From UBA2357 sp002344625 (lineage in GTDB: Bacteria; Pseudomonadota; Gammaproteobacteria; Burkholderiales; Rhodocyclaceae): 64,000 bases of DNA. Under the pieces are notes generated by a model. That model saw nothing but the letters and a program-made list of their open reading frames with translations. It did no database searches and was not told the DNA's origin. The DNA lies in the NCBI GenBank assembly GCA_937995335.1, contig CALKIH010000053.1, positions 186,001 through 250,000 on the forward strand, in the 5' to 3' direction. Positions within the stretch are counted from its first letter, which is position 1, and every line of letters starts with the position of its first letter. The position numbers and the translations under genes were made by a program. Positions 1 through 8,841 of this stretch are shown piece by piece.

Positions 1-1310
1 CCGTTGTGCGGCAGGCTGTCGAGCGTACCCGCACCGATCACCGCGACACGATGCAGCAGATCCGGATTCATGCCGACTTCGGCGGCGAGCTGCATGTAGG
101 TCGGACCCAGCGCCTCGAGCGCGATCGTCATCCCGCCCGAAGCGGAGCCGGTCAGCGCCGACAGCAGGTTGGTTGCGACCGCGAGCGACACCAGCGGACC
201 GCCCTCGATCGACACCACCCACTCGCGCACCGCCTCGAACGCCGGCATCGCGGCAACCACAGCGCCGAAACCGACCAGGCTCGCGACGCTCAGGACCGGC
301 AACACCGAAGCATTCGCACCGGCGTCGACGGTCGCCTTGAGCGCCGGCAGGCGGTCGCGGTTGAGCGCGATCATGACGAAGATCGCCGCGGTGAGCGCGA
401 CCAGCACCGACCACACCCCGCCGACCGACGCGATCGTGATGCCGCCCCACTGGTATTCCTCGAGGAAGCTCGTATCCATGCGCGGCAACACCAGCATCGA
501 CATGATCAGGTTGACCCCGACCACCACCACCAGCGGCGCCATCGCCACCGTGATGCTCGGACCGGCCGACTCCGCCTGGGCCTTGACCTCGCGCGGATCG
601 AACGTACTCGCGGTGGTCGCGCGCTCACGCACGAGCGGGTCGGCAGCGGCCTCTTCAGCCGAGCCGATCGGCACGCCGAAACCCTCGCCGGCACGCCGCG
701 CCGCCGCTTCGCGCCGATTGAGCCACCACAAGCCGAAGGACAGCATGATCGCCGCGGCGATGATGCCCAGACCCGGCGCCGCGAACGGCGTGGTGCCGAA
801 GAACGGCATCGGGATCGCGTTCTGGATCGCGGGCGTACCCGGCAACGCCGACATCGTGAAAGTCGCGGTACCCAGCATGATCGCGGCCGGCAGCAGGCGG
901 TTGGGCACGTTGGCGGCGCGGAACATCGCCTGTCCCATCGGCCCGATCACGAAGAACGCGACGAACAGGCTCACGCCACCATAGGTGACCATCGCCCCCG
1001 CCAGCACGACCGACAGCACCGCCCGCGTCGGGCCGAGCTTCTCGGTCATGAAGCGCGCGATCGCGGCGACCGAACCGCTGTCTTCCATCAGCTTGCCGAA
1101 CACCGCGCCGAGCAGGAACAGCGGAAAGAACTGCGCCAGAAAACCCGCGGCCGAGCCCATGAAGGTCTGGGTCCAATGCGCCAGCAACGGTTCGCTCGCG
1201 GCCAGCGCCGCGATCAATGCCCCCGCAGGCGCGAGGATGAGCACGCTCCATCCACGAAACGAAAACCACATGATCAGCCCCAGGCCGATCAAGATGCCGA
1301 GCAAGCCCAT
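1..1310 (-). CDS. GntP-family permease, C-terminus cut by window edge
   Basis: A very hydrophobic protein of at least 436 residues reads on the minus strand from an ATG at 1310 and runs off the left edge without a stop. It opens with several membrane helices and has the gluconate/GntP-type gene layout and composition, with glycine-rich stretches such as TYGGVSLFVAFFVIGP. GntP carriers import gluconate or short hydroxy acids by proton symport. The ATG lies 3 bases past the stop of the patatin-like gene, so the two are almost certainly translated together. In some Proteobacteria a GntP carrier sits with 3-hydroxybutyrate dehydrogenase, so 3-hydroxybutyrate is a possible substrate (inference). 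The substrate cannot be read from the sequence. Confidence 0.8.
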   Translation of the reverse strand, partial: MGLLGILIGLGLIMWFSFRGWSVLILAPAGALIAALAASEPLLAHWTQTFMGSAAGFLAQFFPLFLLGAVFGKLMEDSGSVAAIARFMTEKLGPTRAVLSVVLAGAMVTYGGVSLFVAFFVIGPMGQAMFRAANVPNRLLPAAIMLGTATFTMSALPGTPAIQNAIPMPFFGTTPFAAPGLGIIAAAIMLSFGLWWLNRREAAARRAGEGFGVPIGSAEEAAADPLVRERATTASTFDPREVKAQAESAGPSITVAMAPLVVVVGVNLIMSMLVLPRMDTSFLEEYQWGGITIASVGGVWSVLVALTAAIFVMIALNRDRLPALKATVDAGANASVLPVLSVASLVGFGAVVAAMPAFEAVREWVVSIEGGPLVSLAVATNLLSALTGSASGGMTIALEALGPTYMQLAAEVGMNPDLLHRVAVIGAGTLDSLPHN

Positions 1311-1313
1311 GCC

Positions 1314-2366
1314 TTAACCCTCCAGCAGTGAATCGAGATCGAGTGTGCCGCGCACGCCGATATCGTCCCCATGTTCGGCGAGGAAGGTCTCGGCCGCACG
1401 CCGGCCCTCGTCGCGCAACATGCACAGGAACGACCATTCGGCGAGCATTTTCGACGACATGCTCAACTCGGTCATCATCGCGCTGGAAATACGGTGGATA
1501 CGCAGCCTGGCCCAGGTCGCGCCCTCACCCGAACTGGCGGGATCGGCGCAGCGGCGCAGCAGCGCGGCCATGCGCAGTTCTTTCATCAGCGGCGCATTGA
1601 ACGAAACCTCGTTGAGGCGGTTCTGGATCTCCGCCGCAGTGCGCGGCACGCCGGCGCGCTCGATCGGGTTGATCTGCACCAGGATCGTGTCGGTCGAATC
1701 GCACTCGCGCACCAGCGGAGTGAGGGTCGGGTTGCCGGCATAACCACCATCCCAGTATGGATCACCGTCGATCTCGACCGCCTGGAAGAGCGTCGGCAGG
1801 CAGGCCGAGGCGAGCACCGCGTCGACCGAGAGATCGTTGTTGCGAAACACCCGGCCCCGGCCGGTGCGCACGTTGGTTGCCGTCACGAACAGCTTGATCG
1901 GCGATTCGGACAAGTGTTTGAAGTCGACGCAGTCTTCGAGTACGGCACGCAGCGGATTGGTGCCTTGCAGCGCGAAATCGTAAGGCGAGAATAGCCGCGA
2001 TGCGATGTCGCTCGCGATGAACGCGGGCGAATACTCAAGCGTCCACTTGCCGGTGAGGATCTCGAACGGACCGCGCTGGAAAGGACTCAAGCGGGCGGCT
2101 TCCGAAACCTTGCGCCAGAAATTCTCGAGCGCTGCCTTGGCGCCCTCACGCGAATAACGGTCCGTGCCGACACTCTTGCCCTCGAGCATGCCTTGCGCCA
2201 TCACGACCGCATTCATGGCACCTGCGGAAGTGCCCGAAATGCCATCGAGCTTGAGCCAGGGCACTTCGATCATCCGGTCGAGCACCCCCCAGGTGAACGC
2301 CCCGTGCGCACCGCCGCCTTGCAGCGCCAGATCGACCAGCACAGGCTCCCGGTTTGCGTCACTCAT
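1314..2366 (-). CDS. Patatin-like phospholipase/esterase (RssA-like)
   Basis: A 350-residue serine hydrolase of the patatin family. The oxyanion loop GGGAHGAF lies near residues 17-24. The nucleophile elbow is GTSAG with Ser47. The second catalytic residue sits in the DGG motif of YWDGGYAGNP, near residue 206. There is no signal peptide, so it should be cytoplasmic. The family hydrolyses acyl ester bonds in phospholipids or storage lipids. The start is supported by an AGGAG sequence about 6 bases before the ATG. It is the first gene of a pair with the GntP-type permease, which starts 3 bases after its stop. A link to 3-hydroxybutyrate or polyhydroxybutyrate turnover is possible but unproven. 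Confidence 0.9.
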   Translation of the reverse strand: MSDANREPVLVDLALQGGGAHGAFTWGVLDRMIEVPWLKLDGISGTSAGAMNAVVMAQGMLEGKSVGTDRYSREGAKAALENFWRKVSEAARLSPFQRGPFEILTGKWTLEYSPAFIASDIASRLFSPYDFALQGTNPLRAVLEDCVDFKHLSESPIKLFVTATNVRTGRGRVFRNNDLSVDAVLASACLPTLFQAVEIDGDPYWDGGYAGNPTLTPLVRECDSTDTILVQINPIERAGVPRTAAEIQNRLNEVSFNAPLMKELRMAALLRRCADPASSGEGATWARLRIHRISSAMMTELSMSSKMLAEWSFLCMLRDEGRRAAETFLAEHGDDIGVRGTLDLDSLLEG

Positions 2367-2683
2367 GGCAGTGCTCCTTGCGTTGGCGTGGCATTGGATT
2401 GGAACCGGCGACAGAGCGGATGCCCGGACCGGCCCGCTCGGAGAAATCGTTCATGTCATTTTCCATCGTGTTCGGTGTCCGGCATCATAGCGGAAAACAG
2501 ATTGCGATATTGCATTGCGGCAAAAAAACGACCCGAACCCTTTACCACCCGCACCCAACGAACAAGTACGCGTGATCAAGCGCTTGCAGGGCGCCGTCGG
2601 CACCCGCAAGGCGATTCCATTTGAATGAAACGGCGGCCGCTCTACGGAGCGCTCGGACGGTATCCGGGTCGCGGCCGGCGGTA
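2367..2683. other. Intergenic, no gene seen
   Basis: This 317-base stretch lies between the DUF1269 gene and the patatin-like gene, both on the minus strand. No convincing reading frame is visible. A TATGAT-like -10 hexamer for the patatin-like gene lies on the minus strand at 2484-2489, but no good -35 element sits at the right distance, so I do not call a promoter. Confidence 0.4.
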
Positions 2684-3178
2684 TCAGTCCTGCGCCTCGA
2701 GGAAGGCGCGCAGGCTGGCCTCTTCATCCTTGTTCAGCGAGGTCTGTATGACCTTGCCCTTGCCCTTGAACTTCTCGAGTCCATCGAGCACCTTGTCGCC
2801 GGTCACCTTCTTGACCAGGATGAACACCGTCGTGCAACCGGTGTTGAAGCTCTCCGCGAGTTCCTTCATGAACTGATCATTGATGCCTAAATCGGTGAAT
2901 CGACCCGACAGCGCGCCCGCGCCGGCGCCGACCGCCGCACCGAGCAAGGGGTTGAGAAACAGCACCCCGATCAGCATGCCCCAGAACCCGCCGCTCACCG
3001 CCCCGATCGCGGTCGTATTGACCGCCTGATGCAGTTTGGCCTTGCCGTCGGCATCCTTGGTCACGACGACCACGTCCTCCATCTCGATCAGGTATTCCTT
3101 CTGCAACTGGACGAGCGAGGCACGCAGGTCGAAAGCGAGCTTTTCTTCGGGAAACGAAACAACGATCAGGGTACCCAT
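2684..3178 (-). CDS. DUF1269 family protein with glycine-rich membrane segment
   Basis: A 164-residue protein matching the DUF1269 family. It has an N-terminal alpha/beta part (MGTLIVVSFPEEKLAFDL), then a glycine/alanine-rich hydrophobic stretch around residues 70-100, then a hydrophilic C-terminal half. In this family the glycine-rich part resembles glycine-zipper membrane segments and the function is unknown. I take the ATG at 3178 because AAAGGA lies 6 bases before it. An in-frame ATG six codons upstream lacks such a site. The gene stands alone and diverges from mobA. Confidence 0.75.
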   Translation of the reverse strand: MGTLIVVSFPEEKLAFDLRASLVQLQKEYLIEMEDVVVVTKDADGKAKLHQAVNTTAIGAVSGGFWGMLIGVLFLNPLLGAAVGAGAGALSGRFTDLGINDQFMKELAESFNTGCTTVFILVKKVTGDKVLDGLEKFKGKGKVIQTSLNKDEEASLRAFLEAQD

Positions 3179-3555
3179 GTTTTTCCTTTGAACCATCAGG
3201 TTATGACAAGACCGGACGACAGCCCGGCCCCGGACTCCGCACCGAATTCATCGCGACAGCGAAGGGCGAAGCAGCGTATCACAGCTGCTGCACAGCCATG
3301 TCGTACGTCCCCCGGGTATCGGCGATACCCGGCACCTGCCGCCATCCGCGCGCCAACCACCGGCCTCGCGGGCGCCGCAATTTGCACCGATACCGCCCGC
3401 AGTGCGAAACTGGCCGCCCATCCCGCCCAGACGCGCGCAATGCCCCCGATCGATGCCCCACGCCCCCGGCAGCCGTCCGAGGCCACACCGTATGCGCCGC
3501 CGGCGGCCACCCGCCCGCAAGCCCTGCTGTTTGCGGGCCCGAAGCGCTTCTTCCG
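3179..3555. other. Divergent intergenic region with a strong palindrome
   Basis: A 377-base gap between the DUF1269 gene (minus) and mobA (plus). No gene is apparent. Its one obvious structure is a perfect inverted repeat at 3312-3332, listed separately. Confidence 0.45.
3312..3332. repeat. 21-base perfect inverted repeat (10-1-10)
   Basis: The left arm CCGGGTATCG and right arm CGATACCCGG are exact reverse complements around one central G. The repeat lies in the divergent region between the DUF1269 gene and mobA. It has no flanking T-run, so it does not look like a classical terminator. It could be an operator or an RNA hairpin. Confidence 0.6.
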
Positions 3556-4164
3556 ATGAACGGTTCGAGCAAGCACCCGCCGCATCGGCGCGACCGCATC
3601 ACCGGCGTGCTGCTGGCGGGCGGCCAGGGCAGCCGCATGGGCGGCGTCGACAAAGGCCTGGTGCCCCTGTACGGGCGACCGATGGCCGAATGGGTGATCG
3701 AGCGCTTGGTTCCGCAGGTCGACGAACTCATCATCAGTGCCAACCGGAATGGCGATCGCTATGCCGCATTCGGTTATCGCGTATGCGTCGACCGGATCGG
3801 CGGTTTTGCCGGGCCGCTGGCCGGACTGCATGCCGCGCTCGCGGTGGCGAGCCATCCGTTGGTGGCGACCGCGCCGTGCGATTCACCCTTTCTGCCCACC
3901 GACCTGGTCGAGCGGCTGCATGCGGCCTTGCGTGCCCAGTCCGCCGATCTTGCGGTGGCCTGCACCTTCGACCAGGCACACCCGGTATTCTGCCTGTGCC
4001 GGCGCGAGGTCCTGCCACACCTGAGCGCCTTTCTCGAATCCGGCGGACGCACGATCGGCCGCTGGCACGCCACCCTCAAGGTTGCGCGGGTCGGCTTCGA
4101 CGACCAGGAAAGCGCGTTTCGCAACATCAACACCCGCGCCGAACTACGCGATCTCGAACCCTGA
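3556..4164 (+). CDS. mobA: Molybdenum cofactor guanylyltransferase
   Basis: A 202-residue nucleotidyltransferase. The GTP-binding signature LLAGGQGSRMGGVDKGL lies near residues 18-34, followed by GPLAGLHAAL and the metal-binding region TAPCDSPFLP. MobA transfers GMP from GTP to molybdopterin to form the guanine dinucleotide cofactor used by nitrate, DMSO and formate enzymes of the DMSO reductase family. The length fits the family. The ATG at 3556 is the natural start, though no good ribosome site precedes it. The gene converges with the sensor kinase, whose stop lies 26 bases away. It fits an organism with anaerobic molybdoenzymes. Confidence 0.93.
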   Translation: MNGSSKHPPHRRDRITGVLLAGGQGSRMGGVDKGLVPLYGRPMAEWVIERLVPQVDELIISANRNGDRYAAFGYRVCVDRIGGFAGPLAGLHAALAVASHPLVATAPCDSPFLPTDLVERLHAALRAQSADLAVACTFDQAHPVFCLCRREVLPHLSAFLESGGRTIGRWHATLKVARVGFDDQESAFRNINTRAELRDLEP

Positions 4165-4190
4165 ACCCGGGCGGACCGCGGCCCTGCAGT

Positions 4191-6275
4191 TCATGCGTGC
4201 CACCGGCGCATGAAACCCGGCGCTTCCGGGGTCGCGTCGAAAACCGCTTCGCGACGCAGCCGGATCTCGAATTGCGCCCCCTGTCCGGGTACGCTGGCCA
4301 CGCTGATGCGTCCGCCATAGCGCTCGATGAGCGTATAGCTGATCGACAGGCCGAGCCCGGTGCCGCTTTCCTTTTTGGTCGTGAAGAACGGGTCGAAGAT
4401 CGTGGTCAGGTTTTCGGGCGCGATACCGTGCCCGGTGTCGCAGATCCGCAGCAAGGCGCCCAGCCGCTGTCCGGCCGCATCCTGCCAGTCCTCGCTCGCC
4501 AAGGTCAGCCGGCCGCCGTCCGGCATGGCATGGAGCGCATTGAGGATGAGGTTGATCAACACCTGTTGCAGTTCGCCGCGATTGATTTCGACCGACGTGC
4601 GCGCCGCGAGATGGGTCGCGACCACCACATTGCCTTTCTCGAGACTGTGAGTGGACAACAGCAGGCTGTCGGCGATGACTTCGTTGACGTCGACGGCCTC
4701 GGTGTAGCCGGCGAAGTCGCCAGGCCGCGCAAACTGCAGCAACCTGGTGACGATCTGGCGGATCCGCTCAGTCTGCTCCTGAATCAGCCGGATCTCGCCG
4801 CCGACCGGCTCGGCGGCCGGCCCGAGCACATCGCGCAACAGGTCCAGATTACCCTGGATGACCGCCACCGGATTGTTGACCTCGTGGGCGACACCGGCCG
4901 TCAACTCACCGATGGCCGCGAGTTTTTCGCTCATCGCGAGCTGGCGCTGCGCCCGGCGCAGGCTCTCGTTGGTCTCGTGCAGTTCGCGGGTGCGTTCGGC
5001 CACCTTGTGGTCGAGTTCGGTCGCCCAGCGCCGCAGCTCATCCTGCTTCGCCGACAAGGTATCGAGCAGATGATCGAACTTGCCCGCGAGCCGTCCGAGC
5101 TCGTCACGACTGCTGACCGTCCCCACCCGGGCGGCGGCGTCGCCGCCTTCGATCTGCTGCATGACCCGGTTCATGCGCTCGATCGGCTCGAAGATGCTGC
5201 GGGCCCAACGCAGGCAGAAAACGCTGCCAAGCGCACTGACCACGACGAAAACCGCGAACAATGCCGCCATCGCGGCATGGAACGCGGCTCGCAGGGGCGC
5301 TTCGAGAAACCCGACGTAGAGCATGCCGATGCGCTCGCCGGCGCCATCGAGCACCGGTTCGTAACCTGACACGTAATCGTCATTGACGACGAAGGCCGTC
5401 CCCAGCCAGTTCTCGCCGCGGCCCAGCACCTGCTCCCTGACCGCCATCGAAACCCGCGTGCCAAGCGCACGCTCACCTTCGAAAAGGCGCACGTTGGTCG
5501 CGATCCGGGTATCGCCCAGGAACAGGGTGGCGGTGCCGCGGCTGTTCAAGGGCAGGGAGCCGTCGCGATAGACGATGGCGTTGATGCTGTCGACCAGTTC
5601 CAGATTGCCGTTCAGCAGGACGCCCCCCTCGAGCACCCCGACCTGAATTCCCCGGCGGTCGAACACCGGCGAGGCGGCCTGAATCACCATTCCGTGGTCT
5701 TCCGCCGTCCGCGCGTCGGGCGCGGCACCCTGCGTCGGCACCAGGGCTTGCACCGCCCTCGCACGCAACTCGGGCGAAATCGCCGCAAGTGCGTCCGGCG
5801 AGAAGCGTTCCACGGTGGTGTGGGTCGCGCCATCGAGTGCGGCGGAGACCGCCGGCCAGTCCTGGCGCGCCCCCGTCGGCAGCATGGCATTCGGCGCCGA
5901 ACCGGCGATCGCGCGGCCCTGCCGGTCGAGAAACAGCAGATAGTCAAGCCGATACCGGCGCGCCAGATCCTCGAGCATCACCGCAAAGGCGACGTCATGC
6001 ACGCCGTCCAGACTCGCGACCAACCGGCTCGACTCGGCGACGGCCCCCACGTCGCCGCCGACGCTGCCGCGGACCCGCTCGAAGAATTCGTGCGCGGTCA
6101 CGAGGTCGGAGCTCACCTTGTAGGTAATCAGGCGTTCATACGCCTGGTTACCCCAGGTCCACACCAGCCCGAGCAGCGCCGGCACCCCGATCAGCAGGGG
6201 CGAGAGAACCAGCACGAGCAGCTTGAGGCGGACCGAGCTGCGAATCCGCGCGAGCAATCCGCTCGGCTCCGCCAC
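4191..6275 (-). CDS. Membrane sensor histidine kinase with Cache-like sensor and HAMP
   Basis: A 694-residue kinase. Order: a first membrane helix near residues 18-40, a long periplasmic Cache-type sensor region to about residue 325, a second helix (ALFAVFVVVSALGSVFCL), HAMP, a coiled coil, the HisKA domain with phospho-acceptor His464 in GVAHEVNNP, then the ATPase domain with N box (LINLILNALHAM), G1 (ICDTGHGI) and G2 (GTGLGLSISY). There is no receiver domain and no response-regulator gene next to it, so its partner is elsewhere. The gene starts 8 bases after htpX and is probably co-transcribed with it. The ligand is unknown. Confidence 0.92.
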   Translation of the reverse strand: MAEPSGLLARIRSSVRLKLLVLVLSPLLIGVPALLGLVWTWGNQAYERLITYKVSSDLVTAHEFFERVRGSVGGDVGAVAESSRLVASLDGVHDVAFAVMLEDLARRYRLDYLLFLDRQGRAIAGSAPNAMLPTGARQDWPAVSAALDGATHTTVERFSPDALAAISPELRARAVQALVPTQGAAPDARTAEDHGMVIQAASPVFDRRGIQVGVLEGGVLLNGNLELVDSINAIVYRDGSLPLNSRGTATLFLGDTRIATNVRLFEGERALGTRVSMAVREQVLGRGENWLGTAFVVNDDYVSGYEPVLDGAGERIGMLYVGFLEAPLRAAFHAAMAALFAVFVVVSALGSVFCLRWARSIFEPIERMNRVMQQIEGGDAAARVGTVSSRDELGRLAGKFDHLLDTLSAKQDELRRWATELDHKVAERTRELHETNESLRRAQRQLAMSEKLAAIGELTAGVAHEVNNPVAVIQGNLDLLRDVLGPAAEPVGGEIRLIQEQTERIRQIVTRLLQFARPGDFAGYTEAVDVNEVIADSLLLSTHSLEKGNVVVATHLAARTSVEINRGELQQVLINLILNALHAMPDGGRLTLASEDWQDAAGQRLGALLRICDTGHGIAPENLTTIFDPFFTTKKESGTGLGLSISYTLIERYGGRISVASVPGQGAQFEIRLRREAVFDATPEAPGFMRRWHA

Positions 6276-6283
6276 GACTACGG

Positions 6284-7123
6284 TCAGCGCACCATCGCGC
6301 GCAGCCGCGCAATGCGATCCTGAGTGGCGGGATGGGTGGAGAACAAGCCACGCAAACCACCGCCGGACAGCGGATTCATGATCATCATCTGGGCAGTCTC
6401 GGGATGGTGCTCGGCCGTGCCCATCGGAATTCCGCGCGCGTAGGATTCGATCTTGGCAAGCGCGCTCGCGAGCGCCTCCGGATCGCCCGATATCTCGGCA
6501 CCACCGCGATCCGCGCCAAACTCGCGCGTGCGCGAAATCGCCATCTGAATGACCATCGCGGCCAGCGGCGCGAGAATCATCACGAGGATCTGCAGCACCG
6601 GGTTGGGCCGATCGTCGCCACGGCCGCCGAAGAACATCCCGAACTGCGCGAGCATCGAGATCGCGCCGGCAATCGTGGCCGAAATCGTGGAAATCAGGAT
6701 GTCGCGGTTCTTCACGTGCGCCAGTTCATGCGCCATCACCCCTCGCAACTCGCGCTCGGACAACAGCCGCACGATGCCGGTCGTGGCCGCCACGGCCGCG
6801 TTGTCGGGATTGCGGCCGGTCGCGAACGCATTGGGTTGGGCCTCGTCGATGAGATACACCTTGGGCATCGGCAGGCCGCCGCGCTGTGCGAGTTCGCGCA
6901 CCATGTTGTAAAGATACGGCGAGCTAGTCTCGTCCACCTGGCGCGCCTTGTACATCTTGAGCACCATCTTGTCGGAGAACCAGTAGGCCCAGACATTCAT
7001 CGCCCCCCCCAGCACCAGCGCCATCAACATGCCGTCGCGACCACCGAGCATGGCGCCCACCGCGCCGAACAGGGCGACGATACCGGCCATCAGTATCGAA
7101 GTCTTCATCCAGTTGCCAAACAT
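6284..7123 (-). CDS. htpX: Membrane zinc metalloprotease HtpX
   Basis: A 279-residue M48-family protease of the inner membrane. Two N-terminal helices precede the catalytic HELAH motif (His132, Glu133, His136), and two more hydrophobic segments follow around residues 145-195. HtpX degrades misfolded membrane proteins alongside FtsH. The ATG at 7123 (MFGNWMKTSI) matches the family N-terminus; an in-frame start 16 codons upstream does not. Upstream on the same strand lie fmt and def, with a gap of about 100 bases. Downstream the sensor kinase follows at once. Confidence 0.95.
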   Translation of the reverse strand: MFGNWMKTSILMAGIVALFGAVGAMLGGRDGMLMALVLGGAMNVWAYWFSDKMVLKMYKARQVDETSSPYLYNMVRELAQRGGLPMPKVYLIDEAQPNAFATGRNPDNAAVAATTGIVRLLSERELRGVMAHELAHVKNRDILISTISATIAGAISMLAQFGMFFGGRGDDRPNPVLQILVMILAPLAAMVIQMAISRTREFGADRGGAEISGDPEALASALAKIESYARGIPMGTAEHHPETAQMMIMNPLSGGGLRGLFSTHPATQDRIARLRAMVR

Positions 7124-7220
7124 TGCCTTGTCTTCCCGTTCAAGTTGAAGGTGCCCCCGAGATGAGGGCAAAGCCCCGAGGATTCAAGTGCTTCCCGCTC
7201 GTTCAAACGACTGTCGACAC

Positions 7221-8168
7221 CTATCCGGGCAGCGCAAACCGGTCTCCCTCGGAGATTTCGAAGCCGCGCAGGAACTCACCGGCCGGCAATCGGCGACTGC
7301 CGGGCCGCTGCAACTCGACCAGCCTCAGCGCCCCCTCGCCGCAGGCGACCACCACCCCCGCGCCATCCGCACCGATCACCCGCCCCGGCTCACCGCCCGC
7401 GACAACCGGCTCGCACCGCCACACCTTTACCGGCACCGACCCGAGCATTCCAAACGCGCCCGGGAAAGGGTTGAACGCCCGTACCATGCGGTCGATTACG
7501 TCGGCAGGACGACGCCAGTCGATCGCGGCCTCGGTCTTGCCGATCTTGGCCGCGTAGGTCACGCCTTGCTCGGGCTGCACGACCGGGTCGAGCGCGCCGC
7601 GCGGCAACGCGTCGAGTGCCGCCACGACCATGTCGGCGCCCAGCGCCGCCAAACGATCGTGCAGGGATCCGGTGGTATCCGCGGGCAGGATCGGGATCGC
7701 TCGCCGCATCAGCATCGCGCCGGTATCGAGTCCCCGATCCATCTGCATGATCGTAATCCCGGTTTCACCGTCGCCTACCTCGACCGCCCGATGTATCGGC
7801 GCCGCCCCCCGCCATCTGGGCAACAGCGAGGCATGGATGTTGATACAGCCGAGACGGGGCAGCGCAAGTACCTCGGGCGGCAGGAGCAACCCGTAGGCCG
7901 CGACCACCAGCACGTCGGGCCGGCACGCTTCGAGGGCCGCGCGCTGCTCGATGGTGCGCAGGCGCTCCGGCTGGTCGACCAAGAGCCCATGCTGTGCGGC
8001 AAGTTTCTTGACGGGCCCCGGCATCAGCTTCATGCCCCGCCCGGCCGGACGATCGGGCTGGGTGAGCACCAGCGGCACCTCGAATCCGGCGGCAAGAATC
8101 GCCGCCAGAGCGGTGGCGGCGAACTCGGGCGTCCCCGCGAAAGCGACCCGCAACCCGTGCGTGCTCAC
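7221..8168 (-). CDS. fmt: Methionyl-tRNA formyltransferase
   Basis: A 315-residue enzyme that formylates initiator Met-tRNA using 10-formyltetrahydrofolate. The N-terminal Rossmann part starts with LRVAFAGTPEFAA. The formyl-transfer site NIHASLLPRWRGAAPI and the following GDGETGITIMQMDRGLDTG are conserved. The C-terminal OB-fold part covers roughly the last 100 residues. The start overlaps the def stop by 4 bases (ATGA), the usual coupling of these genes. Confidence 0.97.
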   Translation of the reverse strand: MSTHGLRVAFAGTPEFAATALAAILAAGFEVPLVLTQPDRPAGRGMKLMPGPVKKLAAQHGLLVDQPERLRTIEQRAALEACRPDVLVVAAYGLLLPPEVLALPRLGCINIHASLLPRWRGAAPIHRAVEVGDGETGITIMQMDRGLDTGAMLMRRAIPILPADTTGSLHDRLAALGADMVVAALDALPRGALDPVVQPEQGVTYAAKIGKTEAAIDWRRPADVIDRMVRAFNPFPGAFGMLGSVPVKVWRCEPVVAGGEPGRVIGADGAGVVVACGEGALRLVELQRPGSRRLPAGEFLRGFEISEGDRFALPG

Positions 8169-8668
8169 GCCGTGATCCGCGCTTTCTTGGCCAGCCGGGT
8201 CTTGATCCGGCCAAGCTTGAGCTGCGACAGATACTCGATGAAGACCTTGCCGTCCAGATGGTCGAGCTCATGTTGCACGCACACCGCCAGCAGGCCGTCG
8301 GCCTCGAGCTCGAACGCCTCGCCACGCTCGTTCATGGCGCGCACCCGTACCCGCTCGGCGCGCGTCACCGTCTCATAGACCCCCGGTACCGACAGGCATC
8401 CCTCTTCGCAGCTTTGTTCGCCACTCTTTTCGACGATCTCGGGATTGACGAGCACCCGCAGCTCGCTCTTGTCTTCGGAGACATCAATGATGACGATGCG
8501 CTTGTGCACGTTGACTTGGGTCGCGGCCAAGCCGATGCCGGGCGCTTCGTACATGGTCTCGGCCATGTCGGCCACCAGTTGCCGCAGCGCAGCATCGAAC
8601 TCGGACACCGGTGTCGCGCGGGTATGCAGACGGGGGTCGGGATAACGGAGAATCGGTAGTAGGGCCAT
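8165..8668 (-). CDS. def: Peptide deformylase
   Basis: A 167-residue metalloenzyme that removes the formyl group from nascent proteins. All three signature motifs are present: GIGLAATQ (motif 1), EEGCLSV with metal ligand Cys91 (motif 2), and QHELDHLDG with His133, Glu134 and His137 (motif 3). The length is normal. It is the first gene of def-fmt and diverges from the LysM gene across a 173-base promoter region. Confidence 0.97.
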   Translation of the reverse strand: MALLPILRYPDPRLHTRATPVSEFDAALRQLVADMAETMYEAPGIGLAATQVNVHKRIVIIDVSEDKSELRVLVNPEIVEKSGEQSCEEGCLSVPGVYETVTRAERVRVRAMNERGEAFELEADGLLAVCVQHELDHLDGKVFIEYLSQLKLGRIKTRLAKKARITA

Positions 8669-8722
8669 AGAAAATGAGAATGCTTGCCGGGTTAAGTCAC
8701 TACGTGCAGAATTTCAAGTGTT

Positions 8723-8751
8723 TTGGCATGTTAGTGGACATCCTATACACT
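8723..8751 (+). promoter_or_regulatory. Probable sigma70 promoter of the LysM gene
   Basis: TTGGCA at 8723-8728 and TACACT at 8746-8751 are spaced by 17 bases, in the AT-richer part of the def/LysM divergent region and about 90 bases before the LysM gene start. Spacing and hexamers fit a housekeeping promoter. This is pattern matching only. Confidence 0.45.
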
Positions 8752-8841
8752 ACATGCGCTCTAATTCGCTTTTTTGGACCTGCGACCGGTCGGAGCGTTC
8801 CGGTTTCAGGATGGTAGAGCTGCTCCCACCGGAAGCGTGCA

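Noticed and set aside
2367..2385. A sigma54-like TGGCA...TTGC string before the patatin-like gene
   Set aside because: The GG-to-GC distance is one base too long, and on the plus strand it points away from the gene.
3402..5369. A long plus-strand frame across mobA and the sensor kinase
   Set aside because: It crosses two well-supported genes in other frames and shows no domain.
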